Below, in pieces: positions 10,061 through 22,356 of a stretch of DNA of 64,000 nt. Source of the DNA: Gerris lacustris (taxonomy: Eukaryota; Arthropoda; Insecta; Hemiptera; Gerridae); the NCBI GenBank assembly GCA_951217055.1, contig OX578283.1, positions 2,480,001-2,544,000 of the forward strand, in the 5' to 3' direction. Position 1 is the first letter of the stretch; the number at the start of each line of letters is the position of its first letter. The notes under the pieces are model-generated. The model ran no database searches, was not told the origin of the DNA, and saw nothing but the letters and a program-made list of their open reading frames with translations. The position numbers and the translations under genes were made by a program.

Positions 10061-11333
10061 AATATTATGTGAAATTTAGGGGATTGTGGATTCTAAAAGA
10101 AATAAATTAACTAACTCGCTTTACTTACTAACTTACTTCTCTAACTAACTCGCTTCACTTACTAACTCGCTTCGTAAGCTAAGTAACTTCACTCACTAAC
10201 TTCAAGCAGTTAGTTTAAACTACGTCAACTACGCAGTAGATTCAAAGTGGGCAAGTTTTCCTAAATAACAGCCACTTGTAATAGTGTGCCTTCTTTTTCA
10301 GTTACATTAATACTTAAACCTCTATTTAAAATAATTTCTATAACTGCTACGTTTAAGACTCTCAGGATGATCGCACACTAACTTTATTAATTTTGCATTA
10401 TCCGTGTTTACTATCAGGAAAAAGAGGAAAATACAATTGCGGCCGCGACGACTGTTACTGCTATACTGCTCGAGTAGGCAGTAGATTCGCGCGGCTAATG
10501 TCGCGTTATTGGGAAGGGTTCTATTCACTTACATAAAACGATCCCTATTTATGAGCCACGTGGCTACAGCCGCGCGGCTAGACTCATTTTAGTCGCTTCA
10601 TTCACTCTATCTTTACTGTAATGATTCTACTTTACCGAGGCTACTTTCCCATACACGTATGAACGACTTTATAGACACTCTACCAATAAACAGCATGCTA
10701 ATCTACACTACCATTCCTTCAACTGAAAATTAATGATAGTAGTATACTCTACCGTTTACTCTACTCAGTAGAAGTAGAGTAGACGGTAGCTTAATAGAGC
10801 AGTATTCTACCCAGCTACAAGACTGTGAGGAATGGTTGCATGCCCTAGATCTAACTACTGCTTATCAAAAGTTATATTGTCTATGAACAAAACCTTTCAA
10901 ATTAAGTTTAACTTATCTAAATCAAGCTTTTATATTCCTGTTAGTTCTACTTAACCCTCCAGTACTAACGTCCCTGATTCAAACGAGTGACGTCACGTGG
11001 GATACAAAACTTTCCCAATCATGTATTTCCCCAATTCCAGAGAATTGAATGCAAATAAAATGGATAAGTCAGGTTTTACATAAATATTCAGAAATACATT
11101 TAAAAAAATTATGTTTATGAAACAATAATGGATTAAGAATGAGTTTTTTAAAACTGCAGTATATATGTGTATCAATTTAAATTTTGGTAAAACTCGGCTT
11201 ATTGACTTTTACGAAGAATAAATAAGGTTATAAAGGTAAAAAATATATATGTTAGTGCACAAAAAGGGTGATAACAGACCGCATAACCTCACCGAAACTT
11301 GTACCTGAGGTCTAAAACCAATTTCAGTCTTTT
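10061..11333. other. Non-coding stretch with hairpins and palindromes
   Basis: No gene recognised. It contains degenerate AACTAACTCGCTTCACTTAC-type repeats (10100-10200). Two neighbouring 12-bp perfect palindromes, AGCCACGTGGCT (10554-10565) and AGCCGCGCGGCT (10568-10579), follow. There is also a 17-bp-arm hairpin at 10749-10765/10773-10789 (CTACCGTTTACTCTACT against AGTAGAGTAGACGGTAG). Confidence 0.6.
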
Positions 11334-11639
11334 CGAGGAAGCTATGTGCCGCAATCATTAGCAGACTCGAGGAAGCTATATGCTGCACTCTTTAGCAGAT
11401 TCGAGGAAGCTATGTGCCTCACTCATTAGCAGACTCGAGGAAGCTATGTGCCGCACTCATTAGCAGACTCGAGGAAGCTACGTGCCGCAGTCATTAGCAT
11501 ACTCGAGGAAGCTACGTGCCGCACTCATTAGCAGACTCGAGGAAGCTATGTGCCCCACTCATTAGCAGACTCGAGGAAGCTATGTGCCACACTCATTAGC
11601 AGACTCGAGGAAGCTATGTGCCGCACTCATTACTGAAAC
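11334..11639 (+). repeat. 34-bp minisatellite, 9 units, related to the HA terminus
   Basis: Nine head-to-tail units of 34 bp, with a core of GAGGAAGCTATGTGCC and CACTCATTAGCAGACTC. The core matches the conserved end of HA elements (GAGGAAGCTATGTGCCACAC then TAATTGGCAGTC), so the array looks like an amplification of that transposon terminus. Units differ by 1-4 bases. Confidence 0.9.
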
Positions 11640-12254
11640 TCAAGAGTTTTTGTAAGAGTTAAAAATTAATTAAGAGTAGGTTGAGGGAAAAGTTAGGTTA
11701 TATTTGAAGGGGGAGGGGAAAGAGAGGGTTTTGATTCCATCAATTGATTTTTCGTTGGAATGCCAAAACACTGGACCAGGGTTCATGGCAGGACCAAGGA
11801 AAAGGGTTTAGATCCGAGTGGGACGTGTTTAATTGTTTGTTTGGTCGCCCCTAGGGGTACGTGGGTGTTCAACTAGGGGAGTTTGGGTTTTACGGTGACA
11901 TTCTGCAGCCGATTTTCTCTCTCTGTTAGGAAACCAGATGGCTTGATAATTAATAGGGTATAAATTGGGAAACGGGGTCTCGCAAGTTCTCCCAGATCGA
12001 CTGGTTGGAGACCTTTCCTAATCATTGGGTAATCCCCTCTAGAACCGAAATCCTTTTCGAAGAACAAATATTTACCTTGGGGTTCCGTGGTATATTTGGT
12101 GATGAACTGACCGCTACTAGAGCTGGAAGCACTATGTCTACCTCGGCCCCCTGCTTTCGTAAATTAGATTTGGATTGACACAAGTCCATTTCATTTAAAA
12201 AGCTCAAAAACCTCAAACTTTCCAAGTGCTTCATTACAATCACCTACTTCAATT
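11640..12254. other. Non-coding stretch, nothing recognised
   Basis: G-rich on the plus strand around 11700-11880. The short overlapping ORFs at 11873-12243 show no domain and no coding context. Confidence 0.4.
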
Positions 12255-12316
<62 letters not shown>

Positions 12317-12317
12317 A
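12255..12317. repeat. (AC)n(AT)n(GT)n microsatellite
   Basis: ACACAC followed by about 23 AT units and GTGTGTG. The tract is self-complementary overall. Confidence 0.95.
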
Positions 12318-12484
12318 TTTATTATGCATTTAAATTATAAATTTATTAACTTAACAAGGGTATTTGTCATACATTTAAGTAATTATTTTACTTCCAACTT
12401 ACCTACGAAGTCAGTCAGAAGTAAAATAAGAAGTAGGAATAAAAGCAGTAAGATCTTTTTGAAAAGCGAAGTTTGATTCAAAAT

Positions 12485-12870
<386 letters not shown>

Positions 12871-13521
12871 ATATATTATATGGGTGTAAATAAACGTATG
12901 TTTGTGGCATGAGGAAGTTAGTATAGAACCTGAACAAGTTTGTTTATGTTTGACATTGGATCTGTATCCAATGTGTGTTAAATTATTTATATAATTCTGT
13001 TTGTTTTAATTTCCCAGTATGTTTATGTATGTTGACATTTGTATATCTTATTCAAGGATTATAAATTATTTTCTCTCTTTTGCTCTTTTTTTCCTGCTTA
13101 CAAAAAGTATGAAGTCCTCTGCTGAAATGAGAGGAGACTTTTAAAGATTTGTACGGATCATAAAACTGCGGTAGAGAGCACTTTGTTGATTAGACGGACG
13201 AGCTTTGTTTGCTCAGGTCTAAATTGATTAGATTAGCGCCAGATATTTGTGTTACGTGGATGGTTTTACTTGCTTGCCTTCACTTAAAATACTTAATTCC
13301 ATCAGCCAGATGCGCTAAATAGAAATTCTCTTCGGTATCTTTTACATCATGTTCATCGTTTAATAGCTGCCAAGTTTAAAGTATAATTATAAGAAAACAT
13401 TTCTATCTATAATTTAATTTAAAAAAAAAAAAAAAAAAAAAATCATTAAAATTAGACTGATATGAAAACACTTTCATCAATAATTTAATTTTAAAAAAAT
13501 AAATAAAGCATTCATTAAAAT
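12871..13521. other. Non-coding stretch, nothing recognised
   Basis: A small hairpin lies at about 13108-13136 (AAGTCCTCT against AGAGGAGACTT), and a run of about 23 A residues sits near 13420-13442. The region 13480-13521 leads into the ACT-family copy. Confidence 0.4.
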
Positions 13522-14127
13522 AATTTCAAGATAAAAAGAACTTTATATTCTACGTTTTTAAATTTTCTATTGAATCGTATGTAATGTTGATAATATAATT
13601 GTTATTGTTATATAATATATAATGTTAGCGAAAAAAAAAAATAGTTCCGAATTTATTTACTTCACATAAATGACAACCATCCAGAGAGCTGATCTAAAAC
13701 CTATAAAAGGATAAATCTTTGTACAACGGATCTCCCCAACACCAAATCTAAAGCATGCCATGGATATATTTGAAATAATATAATCGATATTTCCTGTTTT
13801 GCTGTCATTCAATGTTTATCTATCACAAATTTGAGACCCGTCAAAATAAAGATTGCGTAAATATTGGATATGGCAAAACAAATAACTTGCGGATTTTTTC
13901 CGAACTAACTTTCCGTACAGCAAAATTTGCTGAAAACCAATTAAATTCTGCTGAAAGGTGGCTAAAAGTATTAAAATAATGCATTGTCATCGTGTTCTGA
14001 GCTATGCTAAAAGTTAAAAATGTCTAGCTATTCGGGAAGTTAGTTAGAAATCGATTGCCAGATTTGTACTGGACAAACAAACAAACAAACAAACAAACAA
14101 GAATGCAAGCTAATAAAAACGTAGTAA
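13522..14127 (-). mobile_element. ACT-family element, copy B
   Basis: Inverted copy of the family at 9037. It starts TTTCAAGATAAAAAGAAC and ends with an (AAAC)n tract and AATAAAAACGTAGTA. It abuts the family-T sequence (AATCGGTCCGAGACAACTC) directly. Confidence 0.75.
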
Positions 14128-14521
14128 AATCGGTCCGAGACAACTCAGACAAACTTTCTCACATACGAATTCATAGTTACTTAACCCAGTGTTTTCCATT
14201 TATTAGTTTTCGTTGGTACATTTAATTATTATTGAACATTTTATGAAAATATATCATAAAAATGACTTCTCCTCGGCAGGGGATCTAACCCGGAATCTCT
14301 CCGTCCACATTTTAATAAATTGTTCTCAAGAACTAGATTATCCTGAACTTTTTCGAAAAAGACTTGTAAAATTAGATTCGTATAAATAGACTACATTTTA
14401 GAATATTTTATCGAAACCGTTTTCGAGAAATAATTTTTTTATTTTCACGTTTTTCCAGAGTTTTTGAGGGGTAGTCTCCTAATGTAGAGCTAACACTCAT
14501 TTCTCGATTACACCTCGGCGT

Positions 14522-16150
14522 GTACAAAGTGTACATGTCACTTTTTCGTTACGTCGAGCAACATGTCCTTCAGTCACTCTCAACCAAATTCCTATTCCTC
14601 AGTCAGAGCAGACCCGCTATCTAGGACTACATTTTGATAGAAGACTGACTTGGGCTACACACACAAAACAAAAATACGTGTGGTGTCGTGGGACGCCCGG
14701 TAGGAACGAAGTTCCTTACGCATTTCATTAAATATAAATGATAAAATCGCTGTAATAACTACGTATACATGGTGGAGTTAGAAAAGATACAAAATTAAAG
14801 GTAACTAACTATTTGTACTAGCGGAGTTAAGGCAAAATTAAATGACATTTTTTTTATTATCTTTGAAGCGAGCGTCTTTCAATAAATAATGCATTGTATA
14901 TTGAGAAGAAAGTTAATGATAAATTTATAGTTAAAGCAAATGGTTGTAGAACGAAAAAGAACTGTCCTCCCAGGCCCCGTCGGCATATTACTCCAATTAA
15001 AATATTAAAATAAAAAATATAAATCATTAACTCACAAAAACTTCTGCTTGTATCAGGTTGAAATGTTACACGCTGGTTTCAATTGTACTGTAGGTGATGT
15101 GTACAAAGTTTCATTTAAATCTTTACGTTAAAACGTAAGATATCGATAAAAACGTTGTTTTCTTTATTTCAATCGGTTTGGTCCGCTTTAATAAATTTAG
15201 CGATCTTTATCACTTCATTGTAGTGTCGGTGTTCGTTTTACTAAAAAAAAATTATTTAAAAAAGTTGTTTGTCTCATTAAATAGATGAAGTTAGAATTTT
15301 TTCCCGTCCAAAACTTCCAATTTTAAATTCGAAGCTTACGTTTACGCGAGCGTTGCGCGTGAACGCTTGGGCGGATAACGATGTCCAAGGAACTTGTCCC
15401 GGACATTGGTAAAATGAACATGTGTACCAAATTTCAATTAAGTCGGTCAACTTTTACACAAGTTATCGTCATCCGTAGATTTCGTGACGGTGATTTTGTG
15501 ACGGTTATTTTGGTCGTTTTTTTTTGGATTCACTCCCGGACTCCAGAACGTGCCATAAGGAACTTCGTTCCAAAAACGACAACAGACTAACAGACAATAC
15601 AAACTAATGACTAGACTTCTAAATAATAAATCTAAACTTTCGCTATCTAATAAACTCCTTATCTATAATTCTATTATTAAACCAATCTGGACGTACGGAC
15701 TCGAGTTATGGGGAACAGCAAAGCATTTCAATTTAAAAAGGCTCCAAACACTACAATCCATTATACTCTGCAAAATCACTAACGCACCTTTTTATGTTTC
15801 CAACCTAATCCTCCACAATGACTTCAATGTTCCCTTGGTTCGAGACCTAGCACTTTCCCGTTATCAGACTTTTCATAGTTGCCTAGCTTCCCATCCTAAT
15901 CCTTTAGTACAATCCCTCTCCTCCCGCACGATACCAAGTAACCCTCTTCGCCGTCTTAAAAGACTGTGGCCTCGCCATCACCTCGCGATTTCTTTAATTA
16001 AATAATGTTAACAAGCTAGGGAGTACAACTACTGAGTTGCTTCTCCCACCATGACATCATGTTCTTGTATATACTTAATTAACAATGTTACTTGATACAT
16101 TTTTTATGTAGTAATATTCTTTACAAATAAAAAAAAAAAAAAAAAAAAAA
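14522..16150 (+). mobile_element. LINE-2: 5'-truncated Jockey-like retrotransposon
   Basis: Flanked by an 8-bp target duplication and ending in a poly(A) of about 20 at 16131-16150. The first segment encodes HVTFSLRRATCP, then YLGLHFDRRLTWATHTKQK. The second, from about 15572, encodes KRQQTNRQYKLMTRLLNNKS, then IIKPIWTYGLELWGTAKH and QSIILCKITNAPFYVSN. These are the YLG-x-x-x-D-x-x-L-x-W and KP-x-W-x-YG-x-x-LWG blocks of Jockey-clade reverse transcriptases. The 132-codon ORF at 15607-16005 is part of this. The coding sequence is interrupted only by the HB element at 14675-15571. Confidence 0.88.
14675..15571 (+). mobile_element. Hairpin-ended element HB, copy 1
   Basis: Sits inside the LINE-2 frame between AAAA (14671-14674) and AAAAA (15572-15576), which fixes its ends. 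It begins TACGTGTGGTGTCGTGGGAC and has the hairpin GGAACGAAGTTCC close to each end (about 14711 and 15559). The interior (about 15190-15470) shares a block with HA (TTTAGCGATCTTTA... TTTACGCGAGCGTTGCGCG). No transposase is visible. Confidence 0.75.
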
Positions 16151-16362
16151 CTCGGCGTAGTTATGTTTTTTCCAAATTTCGTCAAAATCGGCCCAGTAGT
16201 ATAATATGCTCTATCAGGCGTCTGCAAAGAAAAACATTTTTTTAAAAAACCACTTTTTTGGACTTAGGGGACCTCCAAACGTGTTATGCAATCAAAATCT
16301 TATTTTCGCACCATAACTATACTTTCTCTTCATATTATGAGAAAGTAAAAAGTTAATTCAAC

Positions 16363-16691
16363 CGTTATAGCAACAATCAACATATGATTGGGTTATTACA
16401 GTGTGGTGGATCTAGCCACTTTACACATCCACTCAATGTAGTGCATCAGTGTAAAACATGTGTCACCTCTCTCGGGTTCGAACTCACCATAAATGATGTG
16501 TGTATATAGTTCTTAGTATCAGGTGGAATTGCGAGTAGGCTCACCACTCGGGTATTATAATTTAAATTATTGATTTCAATGTTAAATTATTAATTATTAT
16601 TATTTTGTGAAGTGATTGTGCTTCCGAGTTTACCGAAGGTAACTCAAGCATTGTGGTGTACTCACGAACTTTTATGAACTGAAGATTGTTT
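16363..16691. other. Non-coding spacer with an HA end fragment and a B-box-like site
   Basis: Contains CTCGGGTTCGAACTC near 16471, resembling a tRNA B box. A truncated HA terminus lies at about 16619-16685 (GCTTCCGAGTTTACCGAAGG). Confidence 0.45.
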
Positions 16692-17230
16692 GGAACGAAG
16701 TTCCTTATGGCACGTTCTGGAGCCCGGGAGTGAATCCGAAAAAAACGACCAAAATCACTGTCACAAAATAAGCGTCACAAGATCACTTTGTTTTGTAAAT
16801 AAATAAAATATAATCATGTAAAATTTCACCCTGATACAAGCAGAAGCTGTAGAGTAGGGATGAGATATATTTTATAATATTTTAAATTAATTGGCCGGGT
16901 AGGTAGAAAACAGTCCTATTTCAATCCAAACTCCTTTAACAAACATACTCTTTCTATAAACTCATCATGATCAACTTTTTTCTTATATTCAATATATATT
17001 TATAGTATGACGCTTGCTTTAATTATACAAATAATGATTTTCTTTTAATTTTGCCTTAACTCTGCTAGGTACAAACAGTTCGTTACTTTTAATTTTGTCT
17101 CTTTTCTAACTCCGCCATGTATAAGTAGTTAGCAATGTGTACGTACTTAGCAGTGTGTTTTTATAATTTATATTTAATGAAAAATGTAAGGAACTTCGTT
17201 CCTACCGGGTGTCCCGCGACACCACACGTA
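16692..17230 (-). mobile_element. Hairpin-ended element HB, copy 2
   Basis: Inverted copy of the element at 14675, shorter inside. It begins GGAACGAAGTTCCTTATGGC and ends ACCGGGTGTCCCGCGACACC-ACACGTA. It is flanked by TTT on the left and a run of about 24 T on the right, consistent with insertion in an A/T tract. Confidence 0.7.
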
Positions 17231-18736
17231 TTTTTTTTTTTTTTTTTTTTTTTTATGTCTCCATTATTTCATAATAGAACATTTTTGTGTCGTTTTTTGC
17301 CGATTTTAATAAAATTTAGATGGTGGGTCATAATTAGCCTATTGTTGATCCTATACACTTAAGGTTCCACCATCTAGGCCTGAATTTAGCCAGAACATTA
17401 ATCAAATAAACATGTTATCAAATTTCAACTAAGACGGTCAACTATTACTCAAGTTATTGTCGGATAGTAAACGTTACTGAAAGTCAAACAGACAAAACGA
17501 ATATTTTGTTGAATGTAAGAAGCTCATTGTTGATATAGATTATGCAAAAATATATTTAGTTATTTCTTTGTTTACTCTTGTTATAGTTCAATAAAAAATA
17601 ATAATAACAGAGAATAAAAAAGGGCCAACTGACGAAGATAAAGAAGAAGTAATTGTTCCTAAGGGTATTGTGTTGATTAAGTCAAGTCTAAAGCAATATT
17701 CACGGCTCATCGATTCACCCTAGAGTCGCATCTGCAGCCGACCCATCTAGACGGGGCCCATCTAGACGGGACCTAGCAGACAGCAACACGTAAAAATTTA
17801 TGAGCCTCGACTCGGCAGAGTCCCCCTTCTTATTTAGAAACCATTTATTCTTTTCCTCTTTCTCGTCTTCTTTGTCGGAAGAATCGGAAGGGTAAAATTA
17901 ATTAGATAATAATTTAATTATCTTAGAAGACTAAAGACTTCTGAAAGAAAACATAATGACAAAGTACGGAGGAAATAAAAAAAAACTCATTTGGAATTCA
18001 CTTCGATTCTTCCTTACTCTATTATTTTATTTTTTCCTGATCGGGAAGTATTTTTTTTTTAACAAAGGACTAAGAAGGAATAAAATAAAGACCTTTTTTT
18101 TATCCCTTAAAAAAATATTTAGATTAAAGAAGGAAAATTAAAAACCCGAGGGATGTGAAGAGGGGGGGGGGGGGGGGGTACGCCTCGTTGAGTAACAGTA
18201 TCACGATTTCGAATTTTCTAGAATTTCAGGATAAAGTTTTTTTTTTTTTTTTTTTTACAAAAAGTGAGTTATTTATTATTTTGGGAATTCAGTTTTATTT
18301 ATTTTTTTTAGACTCTCGAAGAAATGAAAAGAACTTAATTTGGTTTTTTCAAGATTACAACTTTCAAATTACGTTGTTCCTCAGGATTTGCCTATTGAGA
18401 GGGGTACCTTATAAAATCAACTTCTCCGCAGGTAAATAGGAAAAGTAATGTGCCCCCCCCCCCCCAAATTAAACCGAGATTTCAACGGAATTATCTGTTT
18501 TGAGTGTTGTATGATCATCTGAGTAACTTTCAGCTCGTCTGACTTATCCCGCAACTTTCGTAGTTTACAAGCAGTTGTTCCAGCTATAAAATCGTCAGCC
18601 AAAAGGTTAAAAATGCGTAAAGAAATTGAACTCATCGGCCATCATCGACTTTTAAACTTTGAAAATTATTTCGCTAATATCAAACAAATGAAATATCGAT
18701 AGAAACCGTTTAACATTATAAAAAAATAAAATAGAC
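17231..18736. other. Low-complexity-rich spacer, nothing recognised
   Basis: Holds poly(T) (17231-17254, 18238-18256), a poly(G) run (about 18163-18178) and a poly(C) run (about 18453-18465). Short ORFs crossing them are artefacts. A fragment resembling other repeat ends (GTTGAATGTAAGAAGCTC) lies at about 17505. Confidence 0.4.
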
Positions 18737-20083
18737 TGCCAATTAGTGTGGCACATAGCTTCCTCGCATCCTATCACGTACTTTATTGATTTTATTCTTT
18801 TACAAGCCATTATTGACTAATTTGTTTAATTGTTTCCCCAGTTATTTTAATCTGTCAAAATTGTTTTAATTTTTTACATTAATTAAAGTATTAATTTAGA
18901 AAAAGTTAAAGAGTGCAGACGGTTCAAACTAATCTGGGGATATCTGCTTACTTTCGATAAACTATAAAAGTTTTGTACAAATAAGATAAGTGCTTTTGAA
19001 GATATAGGTGTAAATAAATGTGTGTTTGTGCGCATGTAGAAGAGAAACAAATGAGTGCAGAAGATTGAAACTTATTTGGGACCAACAATGAGCAACTTTT
19101 TTTTTTTTTTTTTTTTTTGGATTTAATTTACCTTTATTGAATAAGAAAAAATACAACATATTAATACATAATAATATTTCATTACATCGAGTTATCTTTT
19201 TTGCTGATTTAACAATTTAATACTACATTAGGTTATCTCTCCACTAGAGAACATGGAGTCCTGAGCTGTGGAGAGAGAGTTTACACAGTTTGTTAAGTAT
19301 ATTACATTGTACAACAATAATTATTTTAAAAGGATTAATTAGTTATTTTACATAATTATATATTTATTTTAGTTTTAATTATATATTTATATTATTATAT
19401 ATTATTTTAGTTTTTATAGTTTTAGTTATTTATAGTAATGATAATGACTATATACATTTAGTTTTTACACTTTTTTTATTTTATTTTATTTCATTTATTT
19501 TATTTTTTTAGTTTATCTTAATAGCTAAAGTATATTTATAAATCTAGTGTATGTCGGCAACATATTTTCTTATTTTAGTTTTGAATAGTACCAAGGATTT
19601 TATGTTTTTAAGCTCATCAGGTAGTTGATTGAATAGTATTATTGCGCAATAGGTCCAGTGTCTTTGGGCCATAGAGGTTCTGAGAGCTGGTACTATATAA
19701 TTTCCTCTGATTTGACCTCTAGTCATAATTGCATGGTCAATTCTTTTTATGTTATGTTTTTCTTCCTTAAGGTGGGTTATACATTTATAATTATACATCT
19801 GTTTAAGAGTCAGTATCGAGAGCTGCTTAAATAGTGGCTTTGAATGTTCTATTCGTTTTTTATTTAAAATTATTCTTAAACCTATAATATAACTTATAAC
19901 CTATAATACAAATTTCATTAAAATCGGACGTGTAGTTTTGAAGATAATATATCTAAGATATATATTTATGATAATAATATAAACACGGATCCAAAAATGT
20001 TCCCTGAAGTCTAAAACGGATTTCTGTATTGGAATTTTTGAAATCGGAGAAATAAAATATTTTCATTCCTTGGAGCGATCACA
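18737..20083 (-). mobile_element. HA element split by a LINE fragment
   Basis: The left part, 18737-19097, begins GACTGCCAATTAGTGTGGCA and runs to GGGACCAACAATGAGCAAC. The right part, from about 19885, continues the family (ACAAATTTCATTAAAATCGG, then ATCACATAGCTTCCGTTACC). The intervening 0.8 kb is LINE-3. Confidence 0.7.
19098..19884 (-). mobile_element. LINE-3: 5'-truncated non-LTR retrotransposon tail
   Basis: Read on the minus strand it ends in a poly(A) of about 23 (the T run at 19098-19121). The 84-codon frame 19544-19798 has the C-terminal signature of Jockey-type reverse transcriptases: H-x-x-RG-x-x-x, VPALRTSMAQRHWTY, then ILFNQLPDELKNIKSL and VLFKTKIRKYV. The upstream reverse transcriptase is missing, giving a typical 5' truncation. 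Confidence 0.8.
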
Positions 20084-20279
20084 TAGCTTCCGTTACCAAT
20101 AAAATAAAATGAATTGTTCAAAAGTTTTAAGCGTTTATATTTTTCAAATAGGTATAATAGGTATTTTGATATAATATATAAAAGAGATATAGTTATTTTA
20201 TCAGCTACTTTGTTACCATTTATAGAAAATATAGGTTCAGAGGAAAAGTTGGGAGACGCCCGAATCTGATTTTTTACTT

Positions 20280-20872
20280 TCTCATATAAAGAGAAAGTAT
20301 TGCGATGGCGCGCAAATTCGATTTTGAGATTTTGATGGATTTACACGTTTTGAGGTCCCCTGAGTCCAAAAAAGTGGTTTTTAAAAAATGTCTGTCTGTG
20401 CAGACGCCTGGAGCCTAAACTACTGGGCTGATTTTGACGAAATTTGGCATACATGTTCAGAAAAATCATATTCCGAGGCGAAATCGAGAAACGAATTTTA
20501 GCCCCAAATATGGGGCGCTATCCCCCCAAAACTCTGAAAAAACGTGAAACAAATTATTTCTCGAAAACGGTTCCGACGATTTTGATTAAAAAAAAATTAT
20601 AATGTAGCCCAATTAACTACGAGTCTAACGATTTAAGCAGTTTTCTCTGGAAAAATCTAGTTCCTGAGAAAAAAGGTTAAAACGCGGACAGAGAAAGTCC
20701 TGGTTCGATTCCCCGCCCAGGAGATGTTATTTTTATGATAAATTTTAATGAAATGTTCAATAATAATTAAATGTACATACGAAAACTAATAAATGGAAAA
20801 CACTGGGCCAAATAATAATGACCTCGTATATGAGAAAGTTTGTCTGAGTTGTCTCGGACCGATTTTTTACTT
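20280..20872 (+). mobile_element. Family T element, intact copy with tRNA-like B box
   Basis: Flanked by the 12-bp direct repeat GATTTTTTACTT (20268-20279 and 20861-20872). It starts with a hairpin (TACTTTCTC-ATATAAA-GAGAAAGTA). At about 20700 it contains GTCCTGGTTCGATTCCCCGC, which matches a tRNA B box. No ORF is present. It could be a tRNA-related SINE-like element or a MITE that captured a tRNA piece. Fragmentary copies lie at 12.5 and 14.1/16.2 kb. Confidence 0.6.
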
Positions 20873-21945
20873 AAGAAGGTTTGCTGCAAAAATGAGGCAG
20901 CTCCATTTTCCTCCCATTTCGGTTTAGCTGTATAAACCGTATAATTGACAATTGTAACCCTATACCATTTTATAAAGTATTTACCTGTTCATATGGTGAC
21001 GTTGCGTGAAGACCGATGGTCGAGCCTCTTGCAAGAAACGGGATTTGAACCCAGATTTCCTGCTCCTGCTTCCAAGCCATGAATGATATTAATGTCCTGG
21101 AACCCCGTATAAAAGGAGTGATTAGTATTAGGAGAGAGATTGAAGTAAATGATAAATTAGCGGTAAAGTTTTTGACTTAATTTATCGCTACTGAGGAAGC
21201 ATTGTTGAAAATGTTCAATGCATATTGTACTTTAGTAAATCCTGCTATTATCATTATTGAAAAGTCTTGTAACATCAAAATTAAGTAACTTTCTTGCTGA
21301 AAATTGCTCTGAGGTAGAAAGTTTGACGTGTAGAGTAGATATGAATGAAAATGATATGGAGCGTGATAGCGGAGAGAGTTAATGGGGACAATCAAGTGAC
21401 TGATTCCCTCTAACACTTGGCTTGTGTCTAGGGATGCTAAGCGCCAAATCATGCGGAAAGGCGACGAGTTTGTCGCTTAAGCTGACATCAACTGCTTCGA
21501 CATACAACGCTCTAACGCTTTTCCCCTTTGTAACAATCGTCTACATCTAGCCAAACGGAAAATCCTATCAAACCATTCCCAGAATCACAGATGGACGAGG
21601 AAAATCCATTTTACCATTTCATATGTCCGAACTTTCCTATTGTTTAGTCTCATCCTTCACACGAATGACAAATTTCCGACAAAACAAAATAGTTTTGATG
21701 AAAAATATTTAGGCTTTAATGAACAGTTGACGAACTAGGTTTAAAATGAAAATACTCAAGAGGATAAATTTCCCACGTAATTCCCTAAATAACAGTGACT
21801 CTGTTTTGAATAGAATTTCAATTTTAATTTCACTCTCTCAATGTCTTATTACATATATAGATAACCAATTTGTTTTAATCTGTGATATAATTGTTATTAT
21901 GTTATTTTAATTATTGTTAACTATATTAACTAAATATAAATAAAA
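20873..21945. other. Non-coding stretch with a tRNA-like trace
   Basis: AACGGGATTTGAACCCAGAT near 21036 is a minus-strand B-box-like sequence, preceded by a region that could be a decayed tRNA-derived SINE. The 91-codon minus-strand ORF at 21177-21452 has no recognised domain. Confidence 0.4.
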
Positions 21946-22243
21946 TTTCAAGATAAAAAGAACATTTTATATACTACGTTTTTAAATTTTCTATTGAATC
22001 ATGTGTAATGTTGATAATATAATTGTTATTGTTATATAATATAATGTTATTGAAAAAAAAATAGTTCCAAATTTATTTACTTCATATAAATGACAACCAT
22101 CTAGAGAGCTGATCCTAAACCTATAAAAGGACAAATCTTTGTACAACGGATCTCCCCAACACCAAATCTAAACCGTGCCATGGATATATTTGAAATAATA
22201 TAATCGATATATTTCCTGTTTTGCTGTCATTCAATGTTTATCT
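21946..22243 (-). mobile_element. ACT-family element, copy C (truncated)
   Basis: Matches one half of the family (TTTCAAGATAAAAAGAAC to GCTGTCATTCAATGTTTATC) in inverted orientation. It lies head-to-head with copy D 114 bp further on. Confidence 0.7.
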
Positions 22244-22356
22244 CTATAATAGATGTTGTTCTTTCATCTAGATTCATATTGGATTTGTTTTTGTGTTTGT
22301 GTTTTTCTTGCGATTGGATTGTTAATACTTTTTCTTCTACTTGTTTTTTGATTTTT

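Larger units (their letters stand above)
14128..16362 (-). mobile_element. Family T element split by LINE-2
   Basis: The two halves, 14128-14521 and 16151-16362, join to a single family-T copy like the intact one at 20280. The 8-bp sequence CTCGGCGT is present on both sides of the intervening LINE (14514-14521 and 16151-16158), as expected for a target duplication. Family T carries a tRNA-type B-box-like block near its middle. Confidence 0.75.

Noticed and set aside
11334..11639. CRISPR-like array
   Set aside because: 34-bp units are contiguous without unique spacers and the genome is eukaryotic. The same applies to the 24-bp array.
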